Assembly (NCBI GenBank): GCA_903877385.1
Contig: CAIRDP010000054.1
Coordinates: 186,001-250,000, forward strand
DNA from: an uncultured Bacteroidales bacterium
Lineage (GTDB): Bacteria; Bacteroidota; Bacteroidia; Bacteroidales; FEN-979
Direction: 5' to 3'
DNA: 64,000 bases
The notes beneath the pieces are model-generated. The model saw only the letters and a program-made list of their open reading frames with translations, ran no database searches and was not told the origin of the DNA. Positions 16,904-26,333 of the stretch are shown in pieces. How positions within the stretch are numbered: position 1 is the first letter of the stretch; each line of letters starts with the position of its first letter. Made by a program: the position numbers and the translations under genes.

Positions 16904-19900
16904 ATGCAAAAGATCAAACAGGGACTCATCCCGGGCTTTTTCTTTATATTGCTTTTATCAGGCGCATTATTAACGCAGACCGCCTGTCATAAGCAAAATT
17001 CAAGCACGCCATCCGGTCCGACCAAATTCACCCAGCTCCAGGTAAGCCAGGGCTTCAAATTCAATACGTATAACGATATAGATGTTAACATCGATGTTAG
17101 CCAGACAGGTACATTTAAAATGTTCGTGATCCAGTTGTTCAACGGGAATCCTGCCAATGGCGGGAAGCTTATCGGGACCGGTGCAACGGACGCAAACAGC
17201 CAGTACAAGACAAAAATCCGCATGCCATCGGCATTAACATCGGTTTATATAGGCAAAATCTCGGCCGACGGCAGCACTGTTTATATTTCCGCAACGATCA
17301 GCGGGAATGTACTCAACTACTCATTCACCAAGAGCAGTGGGGTTAAATCCCTGTATGGTACAGAAGGAGTGCCTGATTGCTCTACGGGATGCACACAAAC
17401 CCTGTCATCAGGCACCTATAACAACCTGAATATTGCCTCGGGTGCAGTAGTCTGTGTTCCCCAGGGAACTTCAGTAACACTTAACACCCCTGTCCTCAAC
17501 ACCGGGGGTACTGTAAGAATCTGCGGTACCGTTACCTGGAACAATATCAACGGAAGCGGGGGCACTATCATGATCTCTGCCACCGGGACAATGAACGGGA
17601 ATTATGCTCTTTCGGGGAGGGTCCTGAACAACTACAGCACCACCTATGTGATGCCGAACAACAACTTTGACGGAACACTGAATAATTACGGCACATTGAA
17701 CGTGGCATCCGGCGGAACTTTCCAGATCAACAGTAATGCCCTGGTCCACAACTACGGAACGATGACCGTACCATCTACATTCAACGTAAACGGCACACTT
17801 ATCAACGACGGCCCATTTACGGTTAATGGCAAACTTACCAATAACGGGAACGGGATTATAACAAACTCCTGCGCCCTTACTGTTACCGGTTCCAATGATT
17901 TTCAGAATAACGGCGCAGTTACAAATAATGGGTACATCAATGTTACAGGCCAATTCAGCACCCAGGGCAGCGCAACTAACACTCTTGGTCTGCAGAGCCT
18001 GATCCAATGTAATACTTTTGATATTGAAGGAAACCTTACAGGACCCGGCCAGCAGGGAGCCCAGATCAAGGCAAGCGGCAGCGGGCAGAGTAAAACCTCA
18101 GGCGGATGCACTATTTCAGGCTATGTTGACCTCTGTGCTCCTGCGGGGATACAGCCCGACAACGGAAATTATGGTGCTCATGGCAGCAAATGTGCTTATA
18201 CCATACCTGTCCCCAGTTGCAGCGCCCCTACCGCGCCTGCTATTACAAGTGCGCTTACTGCAGGAGGCATGGTGGGACAGTCATTCACTTATACCATTAC
18301 TGCGACGGGCACCTCCCCCATTACCTTCAATGCCACGAACCTTCCAGCCGGGCTTACTTTCAGCGGGAATACCATCAGCGGAACTCCAACAACGGCTGCA
18401 ACAACCAATGTAACTTTAACAGCCGACAATAATTTTGGCACCGACACCAAAACCCTGGTCATCACCATAGCCCCGGCCGGGACACCCCCGACCATCACCA
18501 GTTCTCTCACTGCAACAGCTACTGCAGGACAGGCATTCAGCTATAACATTACCGCTTCAGGCAGTGCACCCATCACATACAGCGCCACAGGTTTACCTGC
18601 AGGGCTTACCCTTAATCCGACTACCGGGCTGATCAGCGGAGCTCCTTCAGCAGCCGGCACCTATACCATCCCGATGACTGCCACGAACACATACGGGCAT
18701 GACACGAAGAACCTCGTTCTTACTGTGAACCCCGCAGGCAATCCGCCGGTAATTACCAGCGCACTTACTGCATCAGGTACAACCACTTCACAGTTTACCT
18801 ATAATATTACGGCCAGCGGAACCTCACCCATTACTTACAATGCCACCGGCCTGCCGGCGGGATTGTTCTTCAGCGGTTCAACCATCAGCGGCACACCTAC
18901 CAATGCCGGGGTTTCCAATATTACCCTCACGGCAACCAACTCTTTTGGCAATGATTCGAAAATTCTTGTTCTGACTGTAGCTCAAGGGCTTGTGGCGCCG
19001 GTTATTACCAGTCCGCTTACTGCAAGCGGTGTCAAGAACCAGTCATTCAGTTATACAATTTCTGCCTCGGGCAGCACACCAATTACCTATACTGCAACGA
19101 ACCTTCCTGCCGGACTGACTTTCAGCGGCAATACCATTTCGGGCATACCAACTGCCTCGGGCAACACCAGTGTAAACCTCACGGCCAGCAATGCCGCAGG
19201 TACCGATAACAAGGTCCTTGTTATCACCATAACGAATCCTGTTATCGTGGATACCGACGGTGACGGTGTGCCCGACAGCCAGGACGCATATCCCCTGGAT
19301 CCAACAAGGGCTTTCAATTCATATTATCCCAACCAGGTGGATTACGGCACGGTTGCGTTTGAAGACCTATGGCCTTCTTACGGCGACTACGACATGAACG
19401 ACCTTGTGATGAATTTCAACTACAAGATCGTCACCAATGCCCAGAACCAGGTTGTGGATATCATTGTGAGCTACAAGATCAAAGCTGCCGGTGCTTCGAT
19501 GAACAACGGCTTTGGGATCATCCTGAACACTCCGCCTTCCAACATTGCCAGCGTAACAGGATGCATCAAGGTTGGTTCGGCAGTGACACTCGATCCCAAA
19601 GGCTATGAAGCAGGTCATACCAATGAAACTGTTATCATACCTGTAGATGCCGTGAACACTTTACTGGGAAGCGGAATGGTCAACACAATTCATGGCGGAC
19701 CTACCGTTCAGACAAGCCTTCAAACTGTGACCGTACATTTTTCAAACCCGCAGGCCAGTATTGGAACGGCCCCGTATAATCCCTTCATGTTTGTGAACCA
19801 GGAAAGAGGGAAGGAAATACATCTGAAAGACCAGCCTCCTTCAGAACTTGTAAACCAGATCTATTTTGGTTTAAATGATGATGCGAGCGTTCCGTCCCAG

Positions 19901-20095
19901 GGTAAATACTACCATTCGAAAACCGGCTTGTGCTGGGCTATCGAGATCCCGATTGACTGGTCTTACCCCCAGGAAACAATCGATATCGTACAAACTCACC
20001 TGCATTTTGCCGACTGGGCCCAGTCGAACGGAACAACATACCAGGATTGGTATGTATTGCAGCCCGGCTACCAGAATGTGAATAATTTATATTAA
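16904..20095 (+). CDS. LruC-domain surface lipoprotein with Ig-like repeats
   Basis: 1063 residues. The N-terminus is a type II signal peptide with a Cys at about 28 (TQTAC, then HKQNSS). Residues 150-430 are rich in short N/G/T repeats of the kind TLNNYGTLNVASGGTF and VTNNGYINVTGQFST, which suggest a right-handed beta-helix. Residues 443-779 are four tandem Ig-like (He_PIG type) repeats. A calcium-loop motif DTDGDGVPDSQD near 782-793 leads into the C-terminal LruC domain, recognised by AFEDLWPSYGDYDMNDLVMNF and NNGFGIILN and known from Leptospira LruC and many Bacteroidota. It is probably a surface adhesin or matrix protein. It carries no T9SS tail. It is monocistronic, with its own terminator. 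Confidence 0.85.
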   Translation: MQKIKQGLIPGFFFILLLSGALLTQTACHKQNSSTPSGPTKFTQLQVSQGFKFNTYNDIDVNIDVSQTGTFKMFVIQLFNGNPANGGKLIGTGATDANSQYKTKIRMPSALTSVYIGKISADGSTVYISATISGNVLNYSFTKSSGVKSLYGTEGVPDCSTGCTQTLSSGTYNNLNIASGAVVCVPQGTSVTLNTPVLNTGGTVRICGTVTWNNINGSGGTIMISATGTMNGNYALSGRVLNNYSTTYVMPNNNFDGTLNNYGTLNVASGGTFQINSNALVHNYGTMTVPSTFNVNGTLINDGPFTVNGKLTNNGNGIITNSCALTVTGSNDFQNNGAVTNNGYINVTGQFSTQGSATNTLGLQSLIQCNTFDIEGNLTGPGQQGAQIKASGSGQSKTSGGCTISGYVDLCAPAGIQPDNGNYGAHGSKCAYTIPVPSCSAPTAPAITSALTAGGMVGQSFTYTITATGTSPITFNATNLPAGLTFSGNTISGTPTTAATTNVTLTADNNFGTDTKTLVITIAPAGTPPTITSSLTATATAGQAFSYNITASGSAPITYSATGLPAGLTLNPTTGLISGAPSAAGTYTIPMTATNTYGHDTKNLVLTVNPAGNPPVITSALTASGTTTSQFTYNITASGTSPITYNATGLPAGLFFSGSTISGTPTNAGVSNITLTATNSFGNDSKILVLTVAQGLVAPVITSPLTASGVKNQSFSYTISASGSTPITYTATNLPAGLTFSGNTISGIPTASGNTSVNLTASNAAGTDNKVLVITITNPVIVDTDGDGVPDSQDAYPLDPTRAFNSYYPNQVDYGTVAFEDLWPSYGDYDMNDLVMNFNYKIVTNAQNQVVDIIVSYKIKAAGASMNNGFGIILNTPPSNIASVTGCIKVGSAVTLDPKGYEAGHTNETVIIPVDAVNTLLGSGMVNTIHGGPTVQTSLQTVTVHFSNPQASIGTAPYNPFMFVNQERGKEIHLKDQPPSELVNQIYFGLNDDASVPSQGKYYHSKTGLCWAIEIPIDWSYPQETIDIVQTHLHFADWAQSNGTTYQDWYVLQPGYQNVNNLY
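18233..19240 (+). repeat. four tandem Ig-like repeat units within the LruC gene
   Basis: Four units of about 82-87 codons each begin with a P-x-I-T-S-x-L-T-A motif and contain G-L/N-L-P-A-G-L and an S-G-x-P-T/S turn, ending in V-L-x-I/V-T. They start near 18233, 18479, 18740 and 18991. The units differ at many codons, so they are not recent exact duplications, but the locus could still vary in copy number between strains. Confidence 0.85.
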
Positions 20096-20111
20096 GGAAT
20101 TTATCTGAGCT

Positions 20112-20153
20112 AAAAACAGGGCCGCCCGGGATTCCCCGGGCGGCCCTGTTTTT
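20112..20153. terminator. bidirectional intrinsic terminator
   Basis: A perfect 19-bp inverted repeat (20112-20130 with 20135-20153, 4-nt loop ATTC) has a GC-rich core and a run of five A on the left and five T on the right, so it can terminate both converging transcripts. It lies between the LruC gene and the MFS gene, and its right end overlaps the first two bases of the MFS stop codon. Confidence 0.92.
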
Positions 20154-21333
20154 ATTCCTGAACCAGCTTCTTTGATATGACAAGAAAATAAATCCCTGCC
20201 ATCAGCACTCCGGCCCCTGAGATCATAAACATCACCTTCATCCCGAAGGCAAACCATAAGACTCCTGCAATACTGCTGGCAAGCAGGGAAAATATACTGG
20301 CAAAACTGGTATAAAACCCAATGGCGGTAGCAGTATCCCGCTTATCCGAAATATTGCTGATCAAAGCTTTGGAGATCCCTTCGGTGCTGGCTGCATATAT
20401 TCCGTAAAAGAAGAAAAGCAAAACGAAACCCGGTATGGCCGAGATAAAACCGAAACAAATATAAACACCGGCAAATAAGAACAATCCGGCGATCAGCATG
20501 GTTTTCAGACCGATCTTATCGGCAATTGCACCAAGAGGATATGAGGCCAGTGCATACACCAGGTTATAAAAAATATACATGGAGATCATACCTGTATCTG
20601 AAATATGCCTGCTCTTGATGGCAAGCAACAGAAACGCATCCGAACTGTTGAATAATGCAAACACCAGTAAGCCCGCAACAAGGTAACGGTATGGAACAGC
20701 AGAACGCTTCCAGTACTTCAGGAACGATAAAAAACCGGGTTTTACAATTTCGGCCGATGGCCTGTTCTTCCTGTCTTTTAGAAAAAAAGTAAGCCCAATG
20801 GCAATCAGTCCAGGAAAAAATGCCAGGTAAAACAATATCTTATATTGCCCCGGGTAAAACCACAGGAACAGCAGGGCAAGCATTGGGCCAATGGCAGCCC
20901 CCACAGTATCCATGCTGCGGTGGAAACCAAAAACCCTTCCCTTGTTTTCCGGTATGGTTTCATCGCTCAGTATCGCGTCCCTTGCCCCCGTGCGCACTCC
21001 TTTTCCAAGCCTGTCGATGGTGCGGGCCATAAAGATCCACCAGGGGAAGGTAAACAAAGCCATCATGGGTTTCGAAACAGCGCTCAGAGCATATCCCGCC
21101 CTCACAAAAGGCACCCTTTTTTGCAATACATCCGAACTCTGCTCGAAAAACCCCTTGCTCAGGCCGGCTACTGCTTCGGCTATTCCTTCCAGTATGCCGA
21201 TCAGTAAAACCGAAAACCCAATCGAAGTCAGATATACAGGCATTACCGGGTATAACATCTCTGAAGCCACATCGGTAAAAAGGCTTACAAAGGAAACCAG
21301 TAAAATAGTCCGTGTAAGGATGCGGGTTTTCAT
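20152..21333 (-). CDS. MFS transporter
   Basis: 393 residues with about 12 hydrophobic segments, typical of a major facilitator exporter or importer in the inner membrane. The MFS motif A region between helices 2 and 3 is altered (GLSKGFFEQSSDVLQKRVP), and a second loop has RTIDRLGKGVRTGARDAILSDE, a pattern seen in a clade of uncharacterised Bacteroidota and proteobacterial MFS proteins. FLKDRKNRP lies in the central cytoplasmic loop. No substrate can be assigned. Its ATG overlaps the stop of the M1 peptidase gene by 4 nt, so the two are co-translated. Export or uptake of peptide products is possible but unproven. Confidence 0.85.
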   Translation of the reverse strand: MKTRILTRTILLVSFVSLFTDVASEMLYPVMPVYLTSIGFSVLLIGILEGIAEAVAGLSKGFFEQSSDVLQKRVPFVRAGYALSAVSKPMMALFTFPWWIFMARTIDRLGKGVRTGARDAILSDETIPENKGRVFGFHRSMDTVGAAIGPMLALLFLWFYPGQYKILFYLAFFPGLIAIGLTFFLKDRKNRPSAEIVKPGFLSFLKYWKRSAVPYRYLVAGLLVFALFNSSDAFLLLAIKSRHISDTGMISMYIFYNLVYALASYPLGAIADKIGLKTMLIAGLFLFAGVYICFGFISAIPGFVLLFFFYGIYAASTEGISKALISNISDKRDTATAIGFYTSFASIFSLLASSIAGVLWFAFGMKVMFMISGAGVLMAGIYFLVISKKLVQE

Positions 21334-23723
21334 TTTAGTGCAATCTTAAAGTAAGCCAGATAGGCTTTCGCAGCGGCAGCAAGCTTGTAGTTCCAATGCT
21401 TTGAAGCAGCCTGGGCATATCCGGTCGTCACAGGATCGGAATAATTCAGCTTCTGCAATACCGAGAAGGCATTCATACGTGTTTCAAACTCATATCCGGG
21501 TCCGCAATACGGGATAAGTTCTTTCATAAATTCGTATTTCCCGCTCCTGACGGCGATTTCAAGCCAGGCCATCCGTATATTCCTGCCTCTCCAGCCTTCC
21601 ATATGGCTGGTCAGGTCAAGATAATGTTCAATCCCGGCCGGGAAGGCACTGCAAAGGCGCTCAAGTGCAAGCTGTATATTAAGATAAGAAGAATCACCCA
21701 GGCAGCTCTCAGCCTCAGGCTTTAGTGCTAGGGGGATGGTGTCGAGTACAACCAGGGCAGCCTTCCTCACATTGGCATTTTCATCAAGCAGGGCTTTCCC
21801 GAACAGGGAAACCACTGCATCAGACCTGTCCCTGCCCATCTGCTCCAGGATGCCTGATCGGATCAGGTGGAAACGGTTTTTGTCCCAGGCCGAGAGAAGC
21901 AGATCCTTTTTCTTCGCCAAAGGAATGGCCTTCAGGGCCTGCAGTGCATCATACCTGTCGAGCATCTCGGGGGCTTTCAGCAAAACCGATGCAAGCTCTT
22001 CGTACGATCTGTCGAACTTTAGTTTCCTGAGTATTCTCCGGCCGGGGTCGAATAGCACAAAATCAAGCGCGGCCTTGCCCGGGTTGGGCACCCTTACCTT
22101 CTGCTCTTTCTTTTCAATCCAGGAAGTAAGGCTGTCGCATGAACCATTCTTATAATACACCTTCATCTCAACAGGCATCCTGAACAGGGGTTTCAGTTCG
22201 TTCACTTCCTGCATCTGTTCCACGCTGATCTCAGTATAAGCCTTGCCAAGGGAGTCAACAAACGGGACGTAGCTCACTTTGTACTCGGGTTCCCCACCCC
22301 TCAGTATCCACTCGTCGAAAAACCAGTTGTACGACTTCCCTGTCACATCGTAAGTGCAACGTATAAAATCGCAGGTCTGGGCATAGTTGAAAAGGTATCT
22401 CTGGGCATACAGCTTTATCGCATCCCTGAATTCCCTTTCCCCCATTACGTTTCTTAGCATCTCAAGCACCAGCGAGCCTTTCTGGTATATCCTCTGCACC
22501 CCTCCCTGGCTTCCGCCTACGGGATAATCGTTTTTCTTCGAAGCCTCAAATACCATGTTCATCTCGTCATTCCTGATGTTCCCGTAATAGTCATCGCCAT
22601 ATACCGACCGCTCGAAGATCTTGGCGTAATAGGTTGCAAAGCTTTCGGTGAGCCATACATCCTTGTTGACCAGGTGGGCAATGCCGTCGCCAAACCACTG
22701 GTGGGCCAGTTCATGGGCGTTTACGTTAACAAAATTTCTCTGCCACCAGGCATGGGGGTCAATCAGCATATAATCGCCAAAGACTGTGGAGGTCGTGGTT
22801 TCCATGCCCCCGTACATATAATCGATAACCGGGGCTTCGCGGTACTGCGTATACGGGTAATTCACCCCTATCTCCTGTTCGAAAAACTCAAACATCCTTT
22901 CGGTATATTTATAGGTAACAGGGACCTTGTCGTCCATACCTGTATAATACCAGAATTCCAGGGGGACACCCCGCTTTGTAACAGAGCTTTTATAGCTATA
23001 ATCGCCTATGACCAGGGAAGTGGAAAAATACGGATGGTCTTTAACCATGGCATAATGCCAGGTTTTGGTCCCGTCGGGATTTGCGACCACGCCAATGCGT
23101 TCGCCATTGGAAAAGATTTTGTACCTGCCGTCAAATGTAAAGAACATATCGGTGGTTACACGGGCATCCATATAAGGCAGCCAGTTATGCGGACGATGGG
23201 CCCAGATTACCTTTCGCTTGCCAGCTTCTTCGGGCCTCCAGCCGATGAAATATATAGGTCCGGCCATGGGCCTGGCTTCATAGGAAATGCTGATGATGTA
23301 TTTGCTGCCTTTGGTAAGGAAAGCTGATGCTGACTGAGGATGGATCACCAGGTTGGGACCTTCGAGTTTCCATGTTACAGGGATGAGGGCGGATGACATC
23401 CTGAAAGGACCATTCGCGACGGGGTCTGGAGCTCCTTCATCAGCAGTCATTAAAATTACTTTGCTGATCACGAAATCGGGGGCGAGAAGGGTGATTGAAT
23501 CGGTACGATAACGGTTTGCGACAACGCTGAGTTCGACATTCCCGATCACCAGGTTCTCCGACGGTCTGAAGCGCAGATTGGCCTTCACATGCTTCAATGA
23601 AACGATAAGATCGGGGGGAACAGATGCCGGATCCTGGTAATACGTGGAGGTTTTTTCCTGCGAAAAAAGCTGGGCCGAAGATAAAACCAGGGCCAGGATG
23701 CTGATAAACTTTCGTAAACTCAT
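21330..23723 (-). CDS. M1-family zinc aminopeptidase
   Basis: 797 residues with signal peptide MSLRKFISILALVLSSAQLFSQ. M1 enzymes remove N-terminal residues from peptides. The family exopeptidase motif is modified to MYGGMETTTSTVFG. The zinc site HELAHQWFGD followed by LTESFATYYAKIFE (HExxH-x18-E) lies near 335-370. A C-terminal ARM/HEAT-like helical domain spans the last 220 residues (LLSAWDKNRFHLIRSGILEQM, DENANVRKAALVVLD). It is longer than cytosolic forms and is periplasmic or exported. Divergent from the kinase gene at 23771, with only 47 nt between the starts. Operon with the MFS transporter. Confidence 0.93.
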   Translation of the reverse strand: MSLRKFISILALVLSSAQLFSQEKTSTYYQDPASVPPDLIVSLKHVKANLRFRPSENLVIGNVELSVVANRYRTDSITLLAPDFVISKVILMTADEGAPDPVANGPFRMSSALIPVTWKLEGPNLVIHPQSASAFLTKGSKYIISISYEARPMAGPIYFIGWRPEEAGKRKVIWAHRPHNWLPYMDARVTTDMFFTFDGRYKIFSNGERIGVVANPDGTKTWHYAMVKDHPYFSTSLVIGDYSYKSSVTKRGVPLEFWYYTGMDDKVPVTYKYTERMFEFFEQEIGVNYPYTQYREAPVIDYMYGGMETTTSTVFGDYMLIDPHAWWQRNFVNVNAHELAHQWFGDGIAHLVNKDVWLTESFATYYAKIFERSVYGDDYYGNIRNDEMNMVFEASKKNDYPVGGSQGGVQRIYQKGSLVLEMLRNVMGEREFRDAIKLYAQRYLFNYAQTCDFIRCTYDVTGKSYNWFFDEWILRGGEPEYKVSYVPFVDSLGKAYTEISVEQMQEVNELKPLFRMPVEMKVYYKNGSCDSLTSWIEKKEQKVRVPNPGKAALDFVLFDPGRRILRKLKFDRSYEELASVLLKAPEMLDRYDALQALKAIPLAKKKDLLLSAWDKNRFHLIRSGILEQMGRDRSDAVVSLFGKALLDENANVRKAALVVLDTIPLALKPEAESCLGDSSYLNIQLALERLCSAFPAGIEHYLDLTSHMEGWRGRNIRMAWLEIAVRSGKYEFMKELIPYCGPGYEFETRMNAFSVLQKLNYSDPVTTGYAQAASKHWNYKLAAAAKAYLAYFKIALK

Positions 23724-23738
23724 GAGGTGCTATTTTTT

Positions 23739-23746
23739 TACCTTTG
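23739..23746 (+). promoter_or_regulatory. -7 box TACCTTTG for the kinase-pan cluster
   Basis: TACCTTTG lies 25 nt before the ATG of the histidine kinase. It is in the 47-nt divergent spacer shared with the M1 peptidase gene. No clear -33 element; upstream sequence is already in the peptidase coding region. Confidence 0.45.
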
Positions 23747-23770
23747 TGGCCCTGATATATTCCTGATCCT

Positions 23771-24436
23771 ATGGCCGCCCCCAAAAGTAGCAAAAAGTCA
23801 AGAATGTCGCACATACTTTCGGTGATCGACGGACAGGAGCTTGAACGCCAGCGCTTGTCGCGGGAATTGCATGACGGCATAGGGCAGTCGATGGTCGCCA
23901 TCAAAATGAAGCTCGAAAGCCTGAGTTATATCCCCGAACCGGAGATCAAACCGCAGCTTGAAGGCATCAAGCGGCAGTTCGACCAGATCGTTGACGAGAT
24001 CCGCAGGATCACTACCGACCTTATGCCGCCTGTTCTTGAGGAGTTCGGACTTGTTATCGCCCTGTTCAACTTATGCGAGGACACCGGGAGGCATTCATCG
24101 GTGAGAATAAAATTTGAACATAAAGTGAGCACCGATGAGTGGAATAAAAAAATTCAGACTTATCTTTACAGGATAGTCCAGGAAGCGCTGAACAATATCA
24201 TCAAGCATTCCAATGCCGACCAGGCTTATATTAAGCTGACGAACGACCATGACTTTATCTACCTCAGCATACAGGATAACGGGAAAGGTTTCAGGCCGCA
24301 TGATTCGGGAAGCCAGGGAGGGCATGGGCTGCATAATATGCAGGAAAGGGTCAAACTGCTCGGGGGCCTTATCGACCTTAACTCTGCAACGGGGAAAGGA
24401 ACCCTTATACAGATCAAAGTTCCAAGATTTATATGA
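23771..24436 (+). CDS. soluble NarL-type sensor histidine kinase (HisKA_3)
   Basis: 221 residues with no transmembrane segment and no sensory domain. The dimerisation/phosphoacceptor box RQRLSRELHDGIGQSMVAI is near 27-45 with the His at about 34. The HATPase part has YRIVQEALNNIIKHSNA (N-box), IQDNGKGF (G1) and GGHGLHNMQERVKLLGG (G2). It is about the minimum length for a catalytic kinase, so its input must come from another protein or a cytosolic partner. Its stop overlaps the regulator start as ATGA, which makes the pair a clear cognate couple. Confidence 0.92.
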   Translation: MAAPKSSKKSRMSHILSVIDGQELERQRLSRELHDGIGQSMVAIKMKLESLSYIPEPEIKPQLEGIKRQFDQIVDEIRRITTDLMPPVLEEFGLVIALFNLCEDTGRHSSVRIKFEHKVSTDEWNKKIQTYLYRIVQEALNNIIKHSNADQAYIKLTNDHDFIYLSIQDNGKGFRPHDSGSQGGHGLHNMQERVKLLGGLIDLNSATGKGTLIQIKVPRFI

Positions 24437-25095
24437 TGGATGCTATCAGGATTTTTCTTGTTGAGGATCATGACCTGGTGCGTGACGGGCTTAAGGCCCT
24501 GCTTGCATCCATCCCTGATATCTCCATCATAGGAGAAGCTTCAACGGGTAAGAGCCTGTTTGAGAAGCTGAAAATCGTTCAGCCCGATATTATCGTTCTG
24601 GATATTTCCTTACCTGATATTTCAGGCATCGAGATCACCAAACGCCTGCGCCAGGAATATCCCCAGATCAGGGTGCTCATACTCTCGATGTACACTCATG
24701 AGGACTTCGTAACTGGAGCGATCCGTTCGGGGGCCAAGGGATACCTTCCCAAAAACACTTCGAGGGACGAACTGGTTAAAGCCATTTATGCCATTTACAG
24801 GGGGGAGGAGTTTTTCGGAGAGACCATTTCAAAGATCCTTTTAAAAAGTTTCATACGTACCGCCACGGAAGAAGGGGAACAGGAAGAAAAGCCTGCTTAC
24901 AACCTGTCGGCCAGGGAGCTTGAAATCCTTAAGCTGTATTCTGAAGGCCTGAATAATAAGGAAATCGGGATGAAACTCAATATCTCCATTCGCACTGTTG
25001 AAACTCATAAAAATCATATAATGAAAAAACTGGGCCTCAAATCCCCGGTTGAAATGGTGAAATTTGCAATCCGCAATAAGATCATAAACCTCTAA
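24433..25095 (+). CDS. NarL/FixJ-family response regulator
   Basis: 220 residues. Receiver domain 1-120 with the acidic pair in FLVEDHDLVRDG, phospho-acceptor Asp in IIVLDISLPDISG near 55, and the switch Thr/Ser and Lys in LILSMYTHEDF and GAKGYLPKNTS. A LuxR-type DNA-binding domain (about 150-215) has LSARELEILKLYSEGLNNKEI and the recognition helix ISIRTVETHKNHIMKKL. It is translationally coupled to the kinase (ATGA) and to panC (TAATG). Targets unknown; control of the pan cluster itself is plausible from the layout. Confidence 0.95.
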   Translation: MMDAIRIFLVEDHDLVRDGLKALLASIPDISIIGEASTGKSLFEKLKIVQPDIIVLDISLPDISGIEITKRLRQEYPQIRVLILSMYTHEDFVTGAIRSGAKGYLPKNTSRDELVKAIYAIYRGEEFFGETISKILLKSFIRTATEEGEQEEKPAYNLSARELEILKLYSEGLNNKEIGMKLNISIRTVETHKNHIMKKLGLKSPVEMVKFAIRNKIINL

Positions 25096-25955
25096 TGCAG
25101 GACATGAAAGAGATCAGCACTATCAAAGAGGCAAAACAATGGCTTAAACCATACCAGAAGAAGAACCTGAAGATAGGGTTTGTACCGACCATGGGTGCCC
25201 TTCATGAAGGGCACCTGAGGCTTATCAGGCAATCGGAGAACGAGAATGACATCACCGTTTGCAGCATTTTTGTGAATCCGATACAGTTCAACAACCCCGA
25301 TGACCTTGCAAAATATCCCCGGAACATATCCCTGGATGCCCGACTCCTCACAGGCAACGGCTGTGATATGCTTTTTTGCCCCGGGCTTGAGGAGATGTAC
25401 CCCGAAGGCAAAACTGAGAATGTAGACCTGGAGTTTGGATTGCTCGATAAGGTAATGGAAGGAAAATTCCGCCCCGGGCATTTCAAAGGTGTGGTGATCG
25501 TGGTGAAAAAGCTTCTGGATATTATCAATCCTACAAACGCTTACTTTGGAAAGAAAGACTTCCAGCAACTGATGGTCATAACGAGAATGAAAAAAGAGCT
25601 GGGCCTGAAGGCAAACATCATTGACTGTGAAACAGTAAGGGAGGATGACGGGCTGGCGATGAGTTCGAGGAACCTGAGGCTAACCATAGGTGAAAGGCAG
25701 GTTGCCCGGAGGATCTTCGAGGTATTGTGCAAGGTGAGGGAGAAGGGGACTAAAACACCGGTTTGGGAATTAAGGGAATGGGCCATTAAAAAGATACAGG
25801 AAGATTCAAGGTTCAGGGTGGAGTATTTTGAGATTGCCGACAGGGAAACCCTGGTACCCCTCGAGAACTGGGGACAGGCCTCGCAGGCTGTAGCCCTTAC
25901 AGCGGTTTTCCTTGGGGATGTAAGGCTTATAGACAATGTGGAACTTTTTTTGTAA
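25095..25955 (+). CDS. panC: pantoate-beta-alanine ligase (pantothenate synthetase)
   Basis: 286 residues. PanC condenses pantoate and beta-alanine with ATP via pantoyl-adenylate. The nucleotidyltransferase motifs are all present: FVPTMGALHEGHLRLI (HxGH near 34-37), SIFVNPIQFNNPDDL, GHFKGVVIVVKKL, YFGKKDFQQL, and REDDGLAMSSRN (KMSKS-like). The length is normal. The ATG shares its A with the stop of the response regulator, and panD follows after 9 nt. Confidence 0.96.
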   Translation: MQDMKEISTIKEAKQWLKPYQKKNLKIGFVPTMGALHEGHLRLIRQSENENDITVCSIFVNPIQFNNPDDLAKYPRNISLDARLLTGNGCDMLFCPGLEEMYPEGKTENVDLEFGLLDKVMEGKFRPGHFKGVVIVVKKLLDIINPTNAYFGKKDFQQLMVITRMKKELGLKANIIDCETVREDDGLAMSSRNLRLTIGERQVARRIFEVLCKVREKGTKTPVWELREWAIKKIQEDSRFRVEYFEIADRETLVPLENWGQASQAVALTAVFLGDVRLIDNVELFL

Positions 25956-25964
25956 TTTTGCCGC

Positions 25965-26330
25965 ATGATGCAGATTGAAGTACTTAAATCCAAGATTCAT
26001 CGCGCTACGGTTACCGATGCCAACATCAATTATGTGGGCAGTGTCACCATAGATGAAAATCTGATGAAGGAGGCAAACCTGATCGAATTTGAGAAGGTGC
26101 AGGTGCTTAACATTAATAATGGTGAACGTATTGAAACGTACGTGATTAAAGGTAAAAAAGGCAGCGGGGTGATTTGCCTCAACGGCGCGGCTGCCCGTAA
26201 ATTCCTCAAAGGAGACCTTGTTATCATCGTTTCTTATGCTATCATGGATTTCGAAGCTGCAAAATCATTCAAGCCTTCCATAGCATTCCCTGACGAAAAG
26301 AATAAACTCATTTCGAGAAAAAAGAAATAA
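25965..26330 (+). CDS. panD: aspartate 1-decarboxylase (pyruvoyl-dependent)
   Basis: 121 residues. PanD makes beta-alanine from aspartate. The proenzyme self-cleaves between Gly and Ser to form the pyruvoyl group; here [12 protein letters not shown] places that bond at about 25-26. Substrate-binding [13 protein letters not shown], tRNA-like [11 protein letters not shown] and [18 protein letters not shown] are conserved. The first Met of two (ATGATG) is uncertain by one codon. A TAATTTTG at 25953 overlaps the panC stop, but it would leave no leader, so I treat it as chance. Confidence 0.95.
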   Translation: MMQIEVLKSKIHRATVTDANINYVGSVTIDENLMKEANLIEFEKVQVLNINNGERIETYVIKGKKGSGVICLNGAAARKFLKGDLVIIVSYAIMDFEAAKSFKPSIAFPDEKNKLISRKKK

Positions 26331-26333
26331 TAC

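Noticed and set aside
25953-25960. TAATTTTG box before panD
   Set aside because: It overlaps the panC stop and would start transcription at the panD ATG; panD is more simply read from the panC transcript.
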